Positions 48,232 to 59,769 are shown, numbered from the stretch's first letter. The stretch: DNA of 64,000 bases from Calliopum simillimum (GCA_951812925.1 OX638372.1:54930028-54994027), one strand, 5' to 3'. Notes: a model not told the origin generated them from the sequence alone. A program made the numbers and translations.

Positions 48232-49259
48232 TGTAAATACATATATTATGAGTTCGAAGTGTCTTTTTTGCAGACTGTTAGAATGGTAATTTCTTTACTA
48301 AGTATATGCGCTGGTAAAAATAGTCATTACTCTACTTCCATGCACAAAAATGAGCTAAAGATGCAAAAGTGAGAGAAATCTACTCAAACTAACTGCAACC
48401 ATGGATATTGTTTTGTAAATTTTTATGGAGTGTGTACCTAACGAAATGAAAGGAAGTTGCTTCCAAGAAGAGCGGAATAGAAACAGCTTCTTGCTTTCCT
48501 AAAAGCACAACTGTAGTCGTTTCAACGCGCTTCCGTTTCCCGTTGCGTAATTACATTGGCTTTTCTTTGCATTCCTCATTAATTTGTGGTCAGTTTTCAT
48601 TTAAATTTCGACAAAATGGGATGAAGTGCGGATTTATCACTTGATTTGCGGAAAGTAAACCTCGAATTACATTAAGAGAACAGACAAATCTCTTCGGTAA
48701 ATTGGCGAGGGAACTTCTAAATTGCATTCTATCATACAAAGTGTGATAAATAACTATTTAAAAAGCAGTCAATTGAGTCAGAATCACCAACGACTGGAGA
48801 AGACTAAAAATACTTCACACACCACGAGAAGAGCGCAATATAGTAAGTAGCTTCGGTTATTCAGAATCCTGAAATAACCAGCACGGAGTAATGCCGAAAC
48901 ATGCAACGGTTTCTTACTATTATATATTCGCAGAGGGAAATATATCGCTACGTAAATGCTACAACTAGATAACTCAAATTTTCTAGTTCTGAGATAATAA
49001 ATTTTAATATTTTTAAAAATATGAGTATACATTGAATTTTGAATTTTCTTGTTTTGTTTTTTTTTCTTTTAACTCAGCAATGGTGCCACTTTAGAGATCT
49101 GTGATTGGACAAGATTGTGCACAAAAGCATGAAGAATATCATAGGTCACTTATCCTAAGAAAGATAATTATGGAGTTATCTAGTTGTAGCATTGACGTGG
49201 CGATATTGTGTACTCATTTCGTTAACACGATTTTCCATTCTCAGGGTCTATAACTATAG
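48232..49259. other. Non-coding stretch, nothing recognised
   Basis: About 1 kb without a supported gene or repeat. The 82-codon minus-strand frame at 48784-49032 shows no family motif. Confidence 0.4.
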
Positions 49260-50247
49260 GAAGCTGGTGGCCGAAAAAATTATGTGATACCATCGTCAGA
49301 CAGACTACATTTTTTGTAAAGATTGGAGTAAATCAATTAATATAAGTCTTTTTTCCCATTTATGTGTGTCTGATTTTGTAAATGGTGGCTCTTCAAAAAT
49401 GTAAAAAAAGTGGTGTGTGATAACATCGTGTCTGTCGCTTTTTTTAAAAAAAAAATATGGAAAGCTTAAGATATAAGGTAAGTGCAAGCGACAGACGCAT
49501 TGCAGGCTGATTTTTTAAGGTCAGATTCTTTTTGTATATGCACACTAAAAAATGAAAGATTACTTTTCTTACTTTTGATTCCCGTTAGTATTGATTTTAA
49601 ACTTTTTTGGTATTAAATTCCGATTTTTTTCAAAAAAAGATTGAAATTTATTCCAAAATAGTTTTAAATTAATACATCGAAATGCAAGCTAGACTAAGTT
49701 TTAATTGGGATATCTCCTAAACTATAAGTTGTTGAGCCACAAATTGTGTAAAAAATTTTTCTGTAAAAGGAAACGTAAACGAGATATTTGCAAGAAACTG
49801 TTTCTCTTTGACCTCGAATATATTGACAATGAAACACGAAATTATATGTAGTTTTCTACCAAGCCTTTAGAATGTTAAAATAAAGGTCTGTGCAAAAATT
49901 CAGTTTTTAGTTTTAATAGGAAAGCAGAAACCTCCATTTTACTTTATTTGCAAGAACCAGGCGTAAGAACGGTTTTTATGGTTTTTAAGGAAAATCAGCG
50001 ACCATAACGTCTGTCGTCTTGTTTTTCTTATTTAAGAGACCCTACGGAATAAAACGTAATCAATCAGAATGACGATGTTATGACATATGGTAGAATTTTT
50101 TTTTTCGCAATTTCAAAAATCGAAAAAAAAAATCAGCGCTATAACAGGTAACCACGTACTTCTTCTTAATCACAAGGATGGGAACTACATACCATGTAAG
50201 TATCAACGACGATGTTATCACATATCGAAATGGCCACCAGCTCGCTA
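49260..50247. mobile_element. Probable inverted-repeat element with AGCTGGTGGCC ends
   Basis: AGCTGGTGGCC at 49261, followed by TATGTGATACCATCGTC, is mirrored by GACGATGTTATCACATAT and GGCCACCAGCT ending about 50242. A second pair of TAACATCGTG-CTGTCG / CGACAGACG words lies inside. The arms are short and diverged. About 49533-49680 within it is a degraded fragment of the TA-flanked MITE seen at 27208-27924 (ACTTTTGATTCC, AGTATTGATTTTAAAC, TTGGTATTAAATT). The rest is unrecognised. Confidence 0.5.
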
Positions 50248-50595
50248 ACTAAGGAAATTACTGATCTAGAAAACATACAACTAGGGTAGAGTATGTACTT
50301 CCCCGTTAAGCCACAGTGCACTAAAGTAGTCCTTGGTACATAATCCTTTTTAAATCCTTGAATTGTATTTCCTTATAATATAAATAACTTAATGTATGCA
50401 TAATTATCCACTAATAAAAAAACGAAAAAATCAAAAAAATTTGTACGAATCATTTTAATTTTTGTAAGCATTCACTGACTACACTCGCGCTTTAATGCGT
50501 GCAAAATTTGATAGCGCTTTGGGAAATTTTTTAACTTTCGTTTGTTTTTTTTTTTAAACATTTTTTTTTTATATTTAAGTCATAACCGCTTTATT
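50248..50595 (-). other. Probable 3' flank/UTR of the membrane-protein gene
   Basis: AT-rich sequence following the stop codon of the minus-strand gene. No clear AATAAA on that strand close to the stop was found. Nothing else is visible. Confidence 0.4.
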
Positions 50596-51315
50596 TTATT
50601 CGTCTTCGACATTATGTTCCGCTTCCAAATCTTCATCGTGCTCGTTGAGTAATGGGCTATCGTCACCTAATCGATCAGGTGGCAGACCTGTTCCAGGAGT
50701 TGTTGGAGCTGAACGCGAAATCCAACTTTTACGCACACGACCACGCGCTGAAAAAAAATTTGCGCTCACCACACTGCTAACGGGACTTTTGAGAGACGAA
50801 CGTGAGGGAGTTGTTGTCGACATCGATGACGATGTATTTGTAGCCATCATCGGAATGTACATGGCTTTGTTTGGTTTCAGCGGTGCAAAGAATTTTTTTT
50901 TACTTTGTTGTAGAGTTGAAGGACGTTTTGTGGCCAGCGAGGTTATAGTTGCTGTTGAGTTTGCGGTAAAGTTTGCTGCTCCTTTCGACGAAGTTTGCAA
51001 ATTGTGCATTTTAGTTGATTTAGCAGTTGGTTTATCTGCTATGCTGATGTCCACATTTTTTGGTGGAGAACTTTTTTCAGGGACACTACAATGATTTTCT
51101 CGCATAGACGGGAAGCGCTGTAGGTCTGCAAAGTAATGTTTAATTTTCGTTGGTGAAGGCGAAGAGATGGAATGCAAAAGTTGTGGTCTAGCTTCAAGGC
51201 AGGTTGCACCGGTTTGTAATTGACGTATTTGATCGAGTATTTCTTTGACCTCACCGGTTGGACTGGTCGCCTGAGGCGGTGAACTGGGAGTGCCGATATT
51301 TGCCAAGCTACTAAC
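50596..51315 (-). CDS. WBP1/VOPP1-like membrane protein, last exon (C-terminal 239 residues)
   Basis: Acceptor TTTTAG just above 51315, phase 0, runs to a TAA at 50596. The sequence is a Ser/Thr/Pro/Lys-rich cytoplasmic tail without a known domain. It has a predicted basic cluster around GRVRKSWISRS and a very acidic end (EHDEDLEAEHNVEDE). Several SP and TP sites (TSPTG, SPSP, SPPK) suggest phosphorylation, but this is only composition. There is no further PPxY motif here. Same gene as the three exons to the right; spliced to 52396. Confidence 0.8.
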   Translation of the reverse strand, partial: VSSLANIGTPSSPPQATSPTGEVKEILDQIRQLQTGATCLEARPQLLHSISSPSPTKIKHYFADLQRFPSMRENHCSVPEKSSPPKNVDISIADKPTAKSTKMHNLQTSSKGAANFTANSTATITSLATKRPSTLQQSKKKFFAPLKPNKAMYIPMMATNTSSSMSTTTPSRSSLKSPVSSVVSANFFSARGRVRKSWISRSAPTTPGTGLPPDRLGDDSPLLNEHDEDLEAEHNVEDE

Positions 51316-52395
51316 CTAAAACAGAATAAATATACATATATAAATTAATAATTGCAAAAGATAGTCAAGCACACAGAGAAGGACCTTGCAAATTATTTGT
51401 TTTTGCTTCTAAATCAATGCTGGATATTCAATCCCTCTCTAAATGAGGCGAATGTCAGGACTACTTATTTTATACCGATTTTGACTATTTTCAACCATGT
51501 GGCACCCCTGAATTTTGACAATTAGCATTAAATGTCATTATACACAAAGCAAATGGAAGATAAATATTAAGAAGAAAATGAAAGACAGGCTTAATTTTAA
51601 GATTTAATGATGTGATTTACTAATCTAAGCTAAATCTCTTCGTTTGAAAAATGTTTTTAGATACCACCCTGAATCAACCCTAAAGAGGACTTTGAACATT
51701 GTCTTTATTGCAGAAAAAAAAGGCCAAATATTTAGAAACCAAAAATAACCTACGAGTTCTTTTCTCCGAATCACAAAACAGTGTCTTAAAGTATGAATTT
51801 GATCCCACTTAGGCATGATATTGAAAACGTCGATCGCTTATCGAGAAATCATATTTTCTAAGCACTTTGGGGAAATAAGATTTCAAAACCATAGCACCAG
51901 CATTTTTGAAACAGCTTATTATGTGGAGAATGGCCAGTTCTCTAGCTGATGTTATTATCTTTAAAAAGACAAAAACTTTTTGCATTTTAGAGTACTTCCG
52001 CCCGAGATATGGTCTTTACTGTTTTGGAGTCATTATTAATACAACGGGTGTTATCGTTTTTAAGCTAAGCATATTGTTTTTTTTTGGATTCGTTAGTTTC
52101 CCAGCTGTCTAAAATTACCAATATCCCAAAAAAAAAATGTTTGGTTTCTGAACTGCTTCTGCATTTTGACGACTCACATATTATATGTATATTGTGTACA
52201 GATAACGATAATGCTATTATGCTATCTATGATCAAAAATAGGCGTGATCGGATAATGATGTCTGTATCGAATTTCAAGCTTCTAGCTTTATCAATTTGGC
52301 CGTAATCGTAATTTCAACAGATTAACAGGGCCTATCGGGTCTCAACATAAGAATCCACCCTAACACACATAAAACGTTTTCCGAGTATAACTTAC
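51316..52395 (-). other. Intron of the WBP1/VOPP1-like gene
   Basis: Bounded by GTAAGT (on the minus strand, from 52395) and TTTTAG. No exon, repeat or RNA recognised inside the 1.08 kb. Confidence 0.75.
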
Positions 52396-53397
52396 CGCTG
52401 AACATGTACCCGATGTCACATAGCTTCGCAGCGCTTCCTCAGTGCACTTTTTTGTAAATTCATGCATTCTTAGTGGCAGTGTTATCGAAATACCTCCGAT
52501 AGAGCTGCTGGAATTATATACTGGATTTCTGCCTACACCCACCAGCTGTTTCGGACTTGTAATGGGCTTGTGCAGGGGATTTGTCTGGATACAACCGTTA
52601 CTGTAAATTGCAGGAGTACCGCCAATAAGGACATGAGAGGTATGAGTAGCTTGTGCATTTTGTGTGCTGTCACCGCCATCGTCATCGAGGTTGTTGCTCT
52701 CTCCACTATGTTGCATTTCGGCTAAGCCCAGTTCTGGTGCACAGTTGTTCACAAATATATCACTAATACTGCTATTACTATTGGCGATGTATTTAAAATG
52801 TTGGTCACTTTGTGATTGAACAAACACTGAACGAGAATTTCTATTTCCGGCAGCACTTTCAGCGGCGCTTTCTGCAACATCAGTAGTCGAATAGGGTAAA
52901 TTACCTATACTGCTCTCGGGCATTCTCAATTGTCCCGTATTGAAAAGTGTTAGTGCCATTGAATTTGGCACACCACCGGCAGCGCCATTAAGTGTCGATG
53001 TGGTATAAAGGCTGCCTCCACCCCGTGATGACTGATACACCTGTTGTGTTGCAAGGTTGCCATTGCCATTGCCATTCCCGATATCTTGACCAGCAGTGGC
53101 ACAGACTAACTGCGATGCTGAACGTGGTATCATATAGTGCTGCTGAAAATGTGAGCTAAATCCAATTTCTGGACTTGTTGCACGAGAATATGGAGGCGGC
53201 ACAAGGGTGTTTGCTTCGTTGGCGTTGCATATGAAACTCGAACTAAGTGAGTCTACTGTGCTTGTAGCAGACAAAGATCCAGCAGGCCTAACAATGTAAT
53301 TACGAAAATATTGTACCATAAGATAGCTGGCGCCGTTCTTTCCATTATCACTATTGCAGGTGAAGACAAGTGGATAAAGGTCTGGTTTTGATGTGAC
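52396..53397 (-). CDS. WBP1/VOPP1-like membrane protein, large cytoplasmic exon (334 residues)
   Basis: The exon starts after TTTTAG with VTSKPDLYPLVFTCNSD and ends at TCAGCG before GTAAGT, a clean 1002 bases in one frame. The open frame extends 5' of the first ATG, so the start comes from splicing, not from that Met. It is rich in Ser, Asn, Gly and Thr, with a short GNGNGNGN run. It holds a third PPxY motif, VPPPYSRATSP, a likely ligand for WW domains of Nedd4-type ubiquitin ligases. No globular domain is recognised. Near the end ISITLPLRMHEFTKK is the least simple segment and may be conserved. Confidence 0.85.
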
Positions 53398-53574
53398 CTA
53401 AAATAATATGAGATCATATGAGTAATTTAAGTGAAATTTTACATATTTCACAGCAGATTAAGTACATAAGTAAATATAATAACACCTGATCAACATATAA
53501 TATATAGTATACCATTTCTGTATCAAAGAACCCTAGGAGAATGGTAGTGATGAGCAAATCTATACCATTGAGCC

Positions 53575-53853
53575 TTGGTCTTGGTTTTGATATTGAGGCT
53601 TGGGCTAGGTCTCGGTCGTGATCCTGAAAAATTTCTACAGATTGTCGTGTATTCAAAATTTTCAACCTTGCCAAATTTCAAATTGAGAGATGATTTTCTG
53701 CTTGAAATGGGCATGGCACGCCTAGTAACTATAAATTACCTAAACTGAAAAGCAGTGACCACGATAAAGATCAAGACCATAACAGTCTTGGTCTTGGCCT
53801 TGAAATTATTTCAGCGTCTTGGTCTTGGTAAATTTCCAAGACCAAGACTACAT
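53575..53853. repeat. Inverted AAGACCAAGAC-rich repeat in intron
   Basis: Variants of CTTGGTCTTGG on the left (53572-53600) are mirrored by AAGACCAAGACTA on the right (53845), with further copies between (GTCTTGGTCTTGGCCTTG, GCGTCTTGGTCTTGG). It is a short low-complexity inverted structure inside the intron 53398-54813. It may be a MITE with simple-repeat ends. Confidence 0.5.
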
Positions 53854-53889
53854 CTGATCAAGAGAACAGAAGCAAAATGTCGTATACTA

Positions 53890-54330
53890 CATAGTTCAAA
53901 AAGTCCCGGGAATTTTGGTGGGATGGCACCACCACTCTCAAAACGATATAATTTTTTGGAAGTGGCAACTTTTTAAAAAGGAATGTACAATTTTAATTAC
54001 ATTTTATCTAGTAGTTTTGAAGTTATTGCTGTATGTGTGACGCTAGTTTTGGTATTTCGTAAAAAGTGAATTTCGCATTTTAATAAAACATGCTTTGTGA
54101 TCGGAAAAAACGAGAAGCAAACATTGGAATGGATCCAAAAACATTACACCACAACTGTTTGCTGAATTTAAACGGGTCGTACGAGCACCAGTGCTGCACC
54201 ACGTTTAGGCCGGCCAAATGAGGCTACCACTTCATAAAACATCAAGAAAATCCATCTAATTGTTTTGAAAGACCGTAAGGGGAAAGTGAGAGAGCTAGCA
54301 GACGTAATGAAGTTGTCGTGTTTTTTTTCT
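53890..54330 (+). pseudogene. Mariner relic (N-terminal transposase region)
   Basis: A terminal-like GTTCAAAAAGTCCCGGGAAT at 53897 is followed by decayed coding text that, across stops and shifts, gives TLEWIQKHY, GRTSTSAA-R-GRPNEATT, NIKKIHLIVLKDRK and GKVRELADVMK. These are typical of the mariner N-terminal DNA-binding region. The catalytic domain is absent. It lies in antisense orientation to the host gene, within an intron, and is a different subtype from the mariner at 10398. Confidence 0.7.
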
Positions 54331-54813
54331 TCATCTGAGCAGCTCTCAGTGAGGTCTAGGTGCTGGAAAATCGTATATTTCTACGATTACTGGTTCCCCA
54401 GATAAAAGACTTGACCGAATATATGACAGATTTTTTCTGATTTTTCCCATCAAATTAAAGTTAAAATACCGTCTGGCAAAAAAAAAAAACATTTAAGCCG
54501 AACGTAGAGTCAGTTCTTCTGAACGACTGTGGAACGTGATTAAACAACAATGCCATTAAATACAGCTTACAATTTTCTTTCTTAGTCATAGACCATCTTG
54601 AATTGCTCATAAGATCTCGATAAATTCCGATGCACAATACATACGTGTAAAACAGTTGGTGAAAATAGGAATGATACATATCTTGGAAATTTTCAACGGA
54701 AGTAAGGTATTGGGATAGGATTCATTAAGATAGCAGGCAAATTGACCATTCCAATTCACGGCTTTTCTATTTTTCTGCAATAGTTATATGTTTCAATTAA
54801 AATTAGTTCATAC

Positions 54814-55006
54814 CTCTGTATATGGTGGTGGCGGATGATGAAAGGAATTACAGCGACTATATTGTGGCGGTGCATAACATGACCCAGCCGAATCGCCTTC
54901 AGATTGTGCATGATGTTCTGCAAGTCCCCAGCCACATAGTGTACGTCTCTTTTTCCATAACGAATAGGCACATAAGATGGCTAAAATAATGGCGACAACC
55001 ACACAC
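54814..55006 (-). CDS. WBP1/VOPP1-like membrane protein, transmembrane and PPxY exon (64 residues)
   Basis: The first base completes the Trp codon of WYFW from the previous exon. Then CVVVAIILAILCAYSLW is a single transmembrane helix, followed by the stop-transfer KKRR. The cytoplasmic part contains APPQYSR and PPPPYTE, two PPxY motifs within 16 residues. The exon ends exactly at a codon boundary before GTATGA. The arrangement Cys-rich ectodomain, WYFW, one helix and membrane-near PPxY is that of the WBP1/VOPP1 family (endosomal/lysosomal, Nedd4 WW-binding). Confidence 0.88.
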
Positions 55007-55499
55007 CTGAAGGATAAGTGAAAATTAGTAAAATACCTTAATCATTTGTAGATAAATCAAAAGTTTACTGTTCTGGTGCAAATCTGTTTGTTGTTATAAA
55101 AAATCCCATATTAAAGTTTTTTAAATTTAATTTTTTTTTTTCTTTTAATTACTACGTACGTATTACTGCATGGCTACATTCATTGTCAAAATCATAAAGC
55201 TAACTGAATAACTCAATTAAAAAAATCTTTCGACTTGAGTTTAGTAAAGAAGTACATAGCTTATTTTAAACACGAGTAATGTGCCTCCACAGGACCTTAG
55301 AAATAAACAGATGTACAGTGGACAATTAGCTGCATTGAATGTAAAAAAAGGAACAATTTAACTAATTTAGTTTCTAAAAAAACCTAGCCTTTCCTTCAAA
55401 ATCCATTTCGAATTATATTACTTATAATAACTATTTTTTCTTTGAATACATATAATGAAAATGCCATTAAAGATTTTAGAGTCAGAAGTCTTTTGTGTT

Positions 55500-56270
55500 T
55501 AACGTGATCACCTGCAATGATGGCTTAATCTCACGGTGTTCTTCACACACGGTCCAGAAAACTACGGACAGCACCACCTTCAATACGGCAATGTGCCCCT
55601 GAAGGTTACCATTCCTAAGCCATGCAGGAATGCCTCCTGGTATGGAGGTGAGGACTATCTTAAACCGCTGCCATGCTTTGGATCATGGCTCCCGGTTGAG
55701 AATGCAACCCCAAACCGAGCTTCCATACTCTCCCCTCGATTTTGGATATAAACCACAGCCACCATGAATTTCCCCAATAGTTAGACTGGATAAATCCAGC
55801 GGGCTACTGATGTCCGTGGTAGCAGAAAGTCTCTGGCTTCACAGTCTCCCTTCTAAGAACTAACACCTAAAACCTATCCCTAAATTCCCACACTCTACCT
55901 TACATACATCATGCAAGTGGCCCACACACACACACCATATACACCCCCAATTTACACACCAAATTGTTCAATCAACCGGGCACGCTTTGCTCACTAAAAG
56001 CAAGCACACCTCTAAGATGATACACTTCATTGACCAGCATAATCCCCAAGGTCTCGTGGCTGCGAATATCCTCATAAAAAGGATAATCGCACAACACGTG
56101 CAATGAGTCCTCAAGGACTGCCCCACAGTCGCATCCCTTGTCCTCACTGCGGGTCCTTCGATGCAAAAATGCATTGAGGGAACCATGGCCCGTTAGCAGA
56201 AACCCCAGGCGAAAGTAAAATCTAATGTCTGGATGGTTTTCCACAAACGAGACATTCCCAATGAAGCCCT
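55500..56270 (-). pseudogene. R1/jockey-group LINE fragment (3' end)
   Basis: Minus-strand text reads GFLLTGHGSLNAFLHRR, CDCGAVLEDSLHVLCDYPFY and YEDIRS. This C-terminal 'gag-knuckle-like' segment (C-x-C-G ... H-x-L ... C) follows the RT domain in R1-clade elements. About 90 codons remain at 55972-56244. The rest to about 55500 is GC-richer than the surroundings and reads as 3' UTR. The 5' side stops where LINE copy C begins, and no continuation is seen beyond 59769. Confidence 0.65.
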
Positions 56271-56304
56271 TGTATGTATGTATGTATGTATTCTCCTTTA
56301 ACTC

Positions 56305-59300
56305 CTAGGAGGAGCATAGGGCCAATATGAAATCTCTCCATTTGTCACGATCCCTTGCGATGACTTTGATCTCTTGCCACGATTTTCCCGATTCTTGGAT
56401 TTCCTTTTCCAACGACCTTTTCCAGTTGGTTTTGGGTCTACCACGTCCTCTACTGCCTTGTGGATTCCACTCAAGGGCCTGGCGACAAACTTCGCTGTGT
56501 GGTTTCCGGAGAGTGTGACCAATCCATCCCCATTTGCGCAGCTTGATCTCGTTTGCTATAGCCTTCTGTTTGCATTTTTGATGTAGCTCGGCATTTGATA
56601 TAGTGCGAGGCCACCAAACCTTTAATATACGCCTTAAGCATTTGTTGACGAATACTTGCAGCTTGTTTGTTAGTTGTTCAGTAACAAGCCATGTTTCGCA
56701 CCCATATAACAAAACCGATTTCACATTCGAATCAAAAATGCGCACTCTCGTTTTGGTGGATATAACGGATGAAGACCATATTTTGTTCAGTTGAGCAAAC
56801 GCGCCTTTTGCTTTTGCTATTCTTGAGTTGATATCCTCTTTTGCTCCACCATCCATGGAGATAATGCTGCCTAGATACGTGAAGCTATCGACGTTTCCGA
56901 TGTCATCACTGCCAGCTTTAAACGTCATGTCATTGCTTGCGTTTAGCTTCATGCTTTTAGTCTTGGATACGTTGATTTTTAGGCCGGCCTTTTGTGATTC
57001 CAAGACAAGGTCTTCAATTTTGCTTTGCATATCTGAATGTTTGGACGATAAGAGGCAGATGTCGTCAGCGTAGTCGAGATCTTCCAGATGTTCGGTAAAG
57101 TTCCATTGAATACCCCTTTTGGCCTTATTAAGAGCTTTATCTAGGATATCATCAAGAACGATAAGGAAGAGTGATGGTGATAGTAAACACCCCTGCCGTA
57201 CGCCTGAATTAGTGGTGAATGTCGGTGACAACAACCCGTTGTGTAACACACTGCATTTAAAGCCTTCATATTGTGCACGTACTAAGTTTATGGCCTTTGC
57301 GGCAATACCTCTTCGTTGCAGTGACGCCCAGATGTTTTCTCGGGAGACACTGTCAAAGGCAGTGCTATAGTCAACGAAGACAATTTGAAGTGCAGCACGC
57401 CACTCGCATGATTGTTCGACAATTATTCTGAGCGTGTTGATTTGATCCACGCATGATCTGTTTCGCCGGAATCCTGCTTGCTGCTTTCGAATGGCTGAAT
57501 CAAGTTTTTCGCTTACCCTGCTCAGAAGCACTTTCGTCAGTACTTTTGATGGAACTGAGAGCAAGGTGATGCCTCTATAGTTTCGGCACTCGCTTAGGTC
57601 ACCTTTTTTCGGTAATTTGACTAACATGCCATGTAGCCAATCTTCTGGCAAACGCTCTTCACTCCAGATTTTGTTGAGCAGAGGATGGAGAATTTTAGCT
57701 GATGTTACGGGGCATGCCTTTAGCAGTTCAGCTGTTATTTGATCTATACCGGCGGCCTTGTTGTTTTTCATGCTTTGGATAGCTTTCACAATTTCATCAA
57801 TTGTAGGCGGCGGTGTTTGTATTCGACTACTACTGCGAGTCATTGCGGCAGTTGTAGTTGGTGATTCTGGTTGCAGGGATGTGGTAGACATGGGATTTAG
57901 TATATCGCAAAAATACTCTTTCCATCTGTTTAGTTGGTCGTCTGCAGATGTTAAGAGATTTCCGTTTTTGTCTTTGATAGGGCGGCTCTGTTGGAGTTTT
58001 CTGCCTGATAATCTGCGGGTGATATCGTAAAGCTGCCTGAGATTTTGAGCATTTGCAGCGCTTTCGGCTTCGCTCGCGAGGTCGTTATACATTCTTCTTT
58101 TGTCTTGTCTGCACGATCGCCTGACTTCTTTATTGAGAGAGTTAAAGACCTTTTCGGCGACGTTCTTTTGCGCTCTAGTTTTAGCGTCGTCTCTCAGTTT
58201 TTTCGCGCTTCTTCTTTTTTCGACAAGACCCCCCGTTTCCTCGCTCATCCAGTGCTTCTTGTTCGAGGGTCGAAACCCAAGTATTTTTTCACTGGAGTTT
58301 AAGAACGCAGCCTTAGCGGCCCTCCATGATGTTTCAATACTTCCACCACAATCGAACGGAACTGTTTTAAGTTCTTCTACGAAAGATCTGCGTACCTCAT
58401 CGTTCTTAAGCTTAAGCACGTCGAATTTTTTTGCTACAGATTGTTCGCTGGGACGTTTATTAGCGGCAAGTTTTAGTCGAATGACCGCGACGAGAAGATG
58501 GTGGTCGGAGCCTATGTCAGCGGCCCTCTTTACTCGTACGTCCAGAAGACTCCCTCTCCATTTTCTGCTAATGCAGAAGTGGTCGATTTGGTTTTCAGTG
58601 GTGTTGTTTGGAGACACCCAAGTAGCTTTATGGCATTTTTTGTGTGGGAATAGCGTACCTCCAACGACAAGACCGGCTGTATTGCAGGCGTCAATGAGAA
58701 GCTCTCCATTGTCGTTTCTCGCACCCAAGCCATGTCTTCCAATCACGTGCTCTAGGTTAAGGTTTTCTGAGCCTACTTTGGCATTCAAATCGCCCATAAC
58801 CATTATGATGTCGTTCTTGTGAGCACTGTTTATTGCTGCAGCGAGCTGGCTGTAGAATTCATCTTTGGTTTCTCTCTCTGCCAACTCTGTGGGCGCGTAT
58901 GCTTGGAAGATGGTAATATTTCTTGCGGGGGTTCGAAATCTGCACCAAATGAGTCTTTCGTTTACAGGTTTCCATTCCATTACTGCCTTTACTGCAGTTT
59001 TACTTAGCAAAAATCCAACTCCATCCCTGTGGATGTCATCTTGCGATCTACCGGAGTATAGAAATTTTTCGCCGTCAGGAAGTACATATTCGCCGGCACC
59101 GTTCCATCTACACTCGCTTAATCCCAATATCTCAAGGTTGAATTTGTGGAGTTCTCTAACGGCTTGGTGTATTTTGCCTGGTTCATTTAGAGTTCGGACA
59201 TTCCAAGAGCCGATGCGTGTTCGAGTTTTCATCGAAAGGATTTTAAAATTTTGAGAAACCATATTGGTTCCAGTTATAGGAGAATCATTCCTAACTATGC

Positions 59301-59409
59301 ATGTTTCTTGCACCTCCAAATCCGATGTGCATGCTGCCGAGGCAGGTGGATTAACCACACTCTGGTGGGTACCACTTGGAGAGTTATTTCCCATCGTTTT
59401 CCGATCCAT
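56305..59409 (-). CDS. LINE ORF: AP-endonuclease + reverse transcriptase polyprotein (1034 aa)
   Basis: Nicks target DNA and copies its own RNA in place. Residues ~66-310 are an AP-like endonuclease (exonuclease-endonuclease-phosphatase fold): IGSWNVRTL at 66-74, LSECRWNG with the metal-binding Glu near 99, MGDLNAKVG near 205-213, QIDHF at 274 and SDHHLLVA at 301. Residues ~480-830 are the reverse transcriptase: NNKAAGIDQITAELLKA, CRNYRGITLLS, FVDYSTAFDSV (Asp near 680) and YADD at 780-783. The C-terminus has a GRGRPKTNWKRS segment and a W-rich end (SWQEIKVIARDRDKWRDF) seen in RTE-type elements. All catalytic residues I can identify are present. The clade name is from memory of the family, not from a tree. 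Confidence 0.9.
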   Translation of the reverse strand: MDRKTMGNNSPSGTHQSVVNPPASAACTSDLEVQETCIVRNDSPITGTNMVSQNFKILSMKTRTRIGSWNVRTLNEPGKIHQAVRELHKFNLEILGLSECRWNGAGEYVLPDGEKFLYSGRSQDDIHRDGVGFLLSKTAVKAVMEWKPVNERLIWCRFRTPARNITIFQAYAPTELAERETKDEFYSQLAAAINSAHKNDIIMVMGDLNAKVGSENLNLEHVIGRHGLGARNDNGELLIDACNTAGLVVGGTLFPHKKCHKATWVSPNNTTENQIDHFCISRKWRGSLLDVRVKRAADIGSDHHLLVAVIRLKLAANKRPSEQSVAKKFDVLKLKNDEVRRSFVEELKTVPFDCGGSIETSWRAAKAAFLNSSEKILGFRPSNKKHWMSEETGGLVEKRRSAKKLRDDAKTRAQKNVAEKVFNSLNKEVRRSCRQDKRRMYNDLASEAESAANAQNLRQLYDITRRLSGRKLQQSRPIKDKNGNLLTSADDQLNRWKEYFCDILNPMSTTSLQPESPTTTAAMTRSSSRIQTPPPTIDEIVKAIQSMKNNKAAGIDQITAELLKACPVTSAKILHPLLNKIWSEERLPEDWLHGMLVKLPKKGDLSECRNYRGITLLSVPSKVLTKVLLSRVSEKLDSAIRKQQAGFRRNRSCVDQINTLRIIVEQSCEWRAALQIVFVDYSTAFDSVSRENIWASLQRRGIAAKAINLVRAQYEGFKCSVLHNGLLSPTFTTNSGVRQGCLLSPSLFLIVLDDILDKALNKAKRGIQWNFTEHLEDLDYADDICLLSSKHSDMQSKIEDLVLESQKAGLKINVSKTKSMKLNASNDMTFKAGSDDIGNVDSFTYLGSIISMDGGAKEDINSRIAKAKGAFAQLNKIWSSSVISTKTRVRIFDSNVKSVLLYGCETWLVTEQLTNKLQVFVNKCLRRILKVWWPRTISNAELHQKCKQKAIANEIKLRKWGWIGHTLRKPHSEVCRQALEWNPQGSRGRGRPKTNWKRSLEKEIQESGKSWQEIKVIARDRDKWRDFILALCSS

Positions 59410-59769
59410 GCTTCATTAGTATAATCTTCTCGGCAACGCCCCACGCAGTAAGTTATAAGCTTAAAGCTGGATCCGGCAAGCGCTGCAAATATAGTGGCCA
59501 AATTCACTTTTAATTTCAGCCGTCCAATCTGGAACAGACGCTGACCTGGGAGCCGCCCACTCTGGATCAGACGCTTCAGGATTTCGACAAGATGCTTATT
59601 TTAAGGCGGCATCGACTCGCCTTGTCAGTGCCAGTTACGGGCATTGTGGGTTTTTCTTTCGAGGCGCAACGCTACACCCTTCCACACCCTGGCTGGTCAC
59701 CCGCTTTTAGTCGCCTTTTACGACAGGCATGCTTACCTCGGGCATATTCTGACCCCTTACCCGCAGGGG
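59410..59769 (-). promoter_or_regulatory. LINE 5' leader, conserved among copies
   Basis: The leader is well conserved between copies B and C (AGGTAAGCATGCCTGTCGTA, GGCGACTAAAA, CGGGTGACCAGCCAGGG) although it is not translated in the main frame. It presumably carries the internal promoter. CCCCTGCGGGTAAGGGGT at the very 5' end can form a small hairpin. Self-cleaving HDV-like ribozymes are known at the 5' ends of some RTE and R2 elements. I could not establish such a fold here. Confidence 0.45.

Larger units (their letters stand above)
56271..59769 (-). mobile_element. RTE-like (BovB-type) non-LTR retrotransposon, copy C, apparently full length
   Basis: The 5' end CCCCTGCGGGTAAGG matches copy B (which has target duplications), so the element is complete at that end. 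The 3' end is GAATACATACATACATAC, a (TACA)n tail. It has a 360-bp leader and one long ORF. No obvious target duplication was found (flanks GAAGCCCT on the left, TTAGAATA on the right). It is the only one of three copies with an unbroken ORF and with the 27 residues after YADD that copies A and B lack. Confidence 0.9.
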
